NCBI GenBank assembly: GCA_030667885.1
Contig: DAOUVA010000302.1
Span: forward strand, 1 to 6,002
From: Phycisphaerae bacterium
GTDB taxonomy: Bacteria; Planctomycetota; Phycisphaerae; Sedimentisphaerales; Anaerobacaceae
Direction: 5' to 3'
DNA: 6,002 nucleotides
Of this stretch, positions 5,845-6,002 are shown piece after piece (the first letter of the stretch is position 1; every line of letters starts with the position of its first letter). The position numbers were made by a program, and so were the translations under genes. Under the pieces are notes generated by a model that saw nothing but the letters and a program-made list of their open reading frames with translations, was not told where the DNA came from and ran no database searches.

Positions 5845-5852
5845 TAATCATT
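5825..5852 (+). repeat. Two perfect tandem copies of a 14-bp repeat (period 7)
   Basis: AATCAATAATCATT occurs at 5825-5838 and exactly again at 5839-5852. Each unit is two 7-mers, AATCAAT and AATCATT. The two preceding 7-mers (AATCTAT and TATAAAT, 5811-5824) look like degenerate members. The array lies in the divergent gap between ribE and the plus-strand gene at 5875. Confidence 0.8.
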
Positions 5853-5874
5853 GTCGTAATGGGGCGGGATAATT

Positions 5875-6002
5875 ATGAATACGTTTTGGCTGAAAATAAT
5901 GGGTCTGGCCGTATTGGCTGTGGCCGTGATTATCGGGATAAGCGTTTTTACGTCCGGGCCCGATTCGGAAACCCCGGAACCGCAGCCTAAAGAACCTCAA
6001 AA
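5875..6002 (+). CDS. Membrane-anchored protein of unknown function, N-terminal fragment
   Basis: This open frame runs off the right edge; only 42 codons are visible. The start MNTFWLK is followed by a strongly hydrophobic segment (about residues 8-26, IMGLAVLAVAVIIGISVF) and then TSGPDSETPEPQPKEPQ, a Pro/Glu-rich linker. This is the layout of a single N-terminal membrane anchor with a periplasmic domain further on; there is no lipobox cysteine in the visible part and no clear signal-peptidase site. A GGGCGGGAT ribosome site precedes the ATG at 5875. It is divergent from ribE across a 144-nt gap. I do not recognise the family from this fragment. Confidence 0.7.
   Translation, partial: MNTFWLKIMGLAVLAVAVIIGISVFTSGPDSETPEPQPKEPQ

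Noticed and set aside
5731..5874. FMN riboswitch upstream of ribE
   Set aside because: The leader is only about 80 nt from the predicted start site, is AT-rich and lacks the conserved GC-rich FMN-aptamer segments.

Overview
This window looks like chromosome of a planctomycete, probably of the Phycisphaerae / Sedimentisphaerales type. The main clue is a row of three pseudopilin-like proteins with a near-identical FTLIELLVVIAIIAVL prepilin N-terminus. One of them carries the H-x9-DG motif typical of the large pseudopilin families of Planctomycetes and their relatives. The lineage is inferred from family knowledge, not from a marker-gene comparison.

Layout, left to right: three prepilin-type proteins on the minus strand (1-611, partial at the window edge; 665-1444; 1553-2383). 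An intrinsic terminator lies at 1502-1533 between the third and second, so the 1553-2383 gene is probably its own unit, while the other two lie 53 nt apart and can share a transcript. An AT-rich 277-nt spacer (2384-2660) carries nested palindromes and a good minus-strand promoter (TTGCAG-17-TATAAT). Next comes a minus-strand housekeeping operon, transcribed right to left: ribE (riboflavin synthase), pdxA (pyridoxine biosynthesis), a small four-helix-bundle protein of the 23S-rRNA-intervening-sequence (IVP/S23, Avd-like) family, and rsmA/ksgA (16S rRNA dimethyltransferase). A promoter for it (TTGATT-17-TATAAT) lies inside a 14-bp tandem repeat upstream of ribE. At the right edge a divergent plus-strand gene begins, encoding a membrane-anchored protein of unknown function.

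The most notable structure is at 3546-4024. The four-helix-bundle gene is bracketed by two arrays of a degenerate 7-bp repeat (AATTCTN) in opposite orientation, which share a perfect 16-bp inverted repeat. This roughly 480-bp unit sits between pdxA and rsmA, a pair that is directly adjacent in E. coli and other bacteria. pdxA reads through one array, gaining a repeat-encoded C-terminal tail, and overlaps the small gene by 11 nt. The other array abuts the rsmA start codon and leaves it without a visible ribosome binding site. The layout (an IVP-type ORF inside complementary ends) resembles the intervening sequences of 23S rRNA genes, but here it sits in a protein-coding operon. That it is a mobile or RNA-processed cassette is inference.
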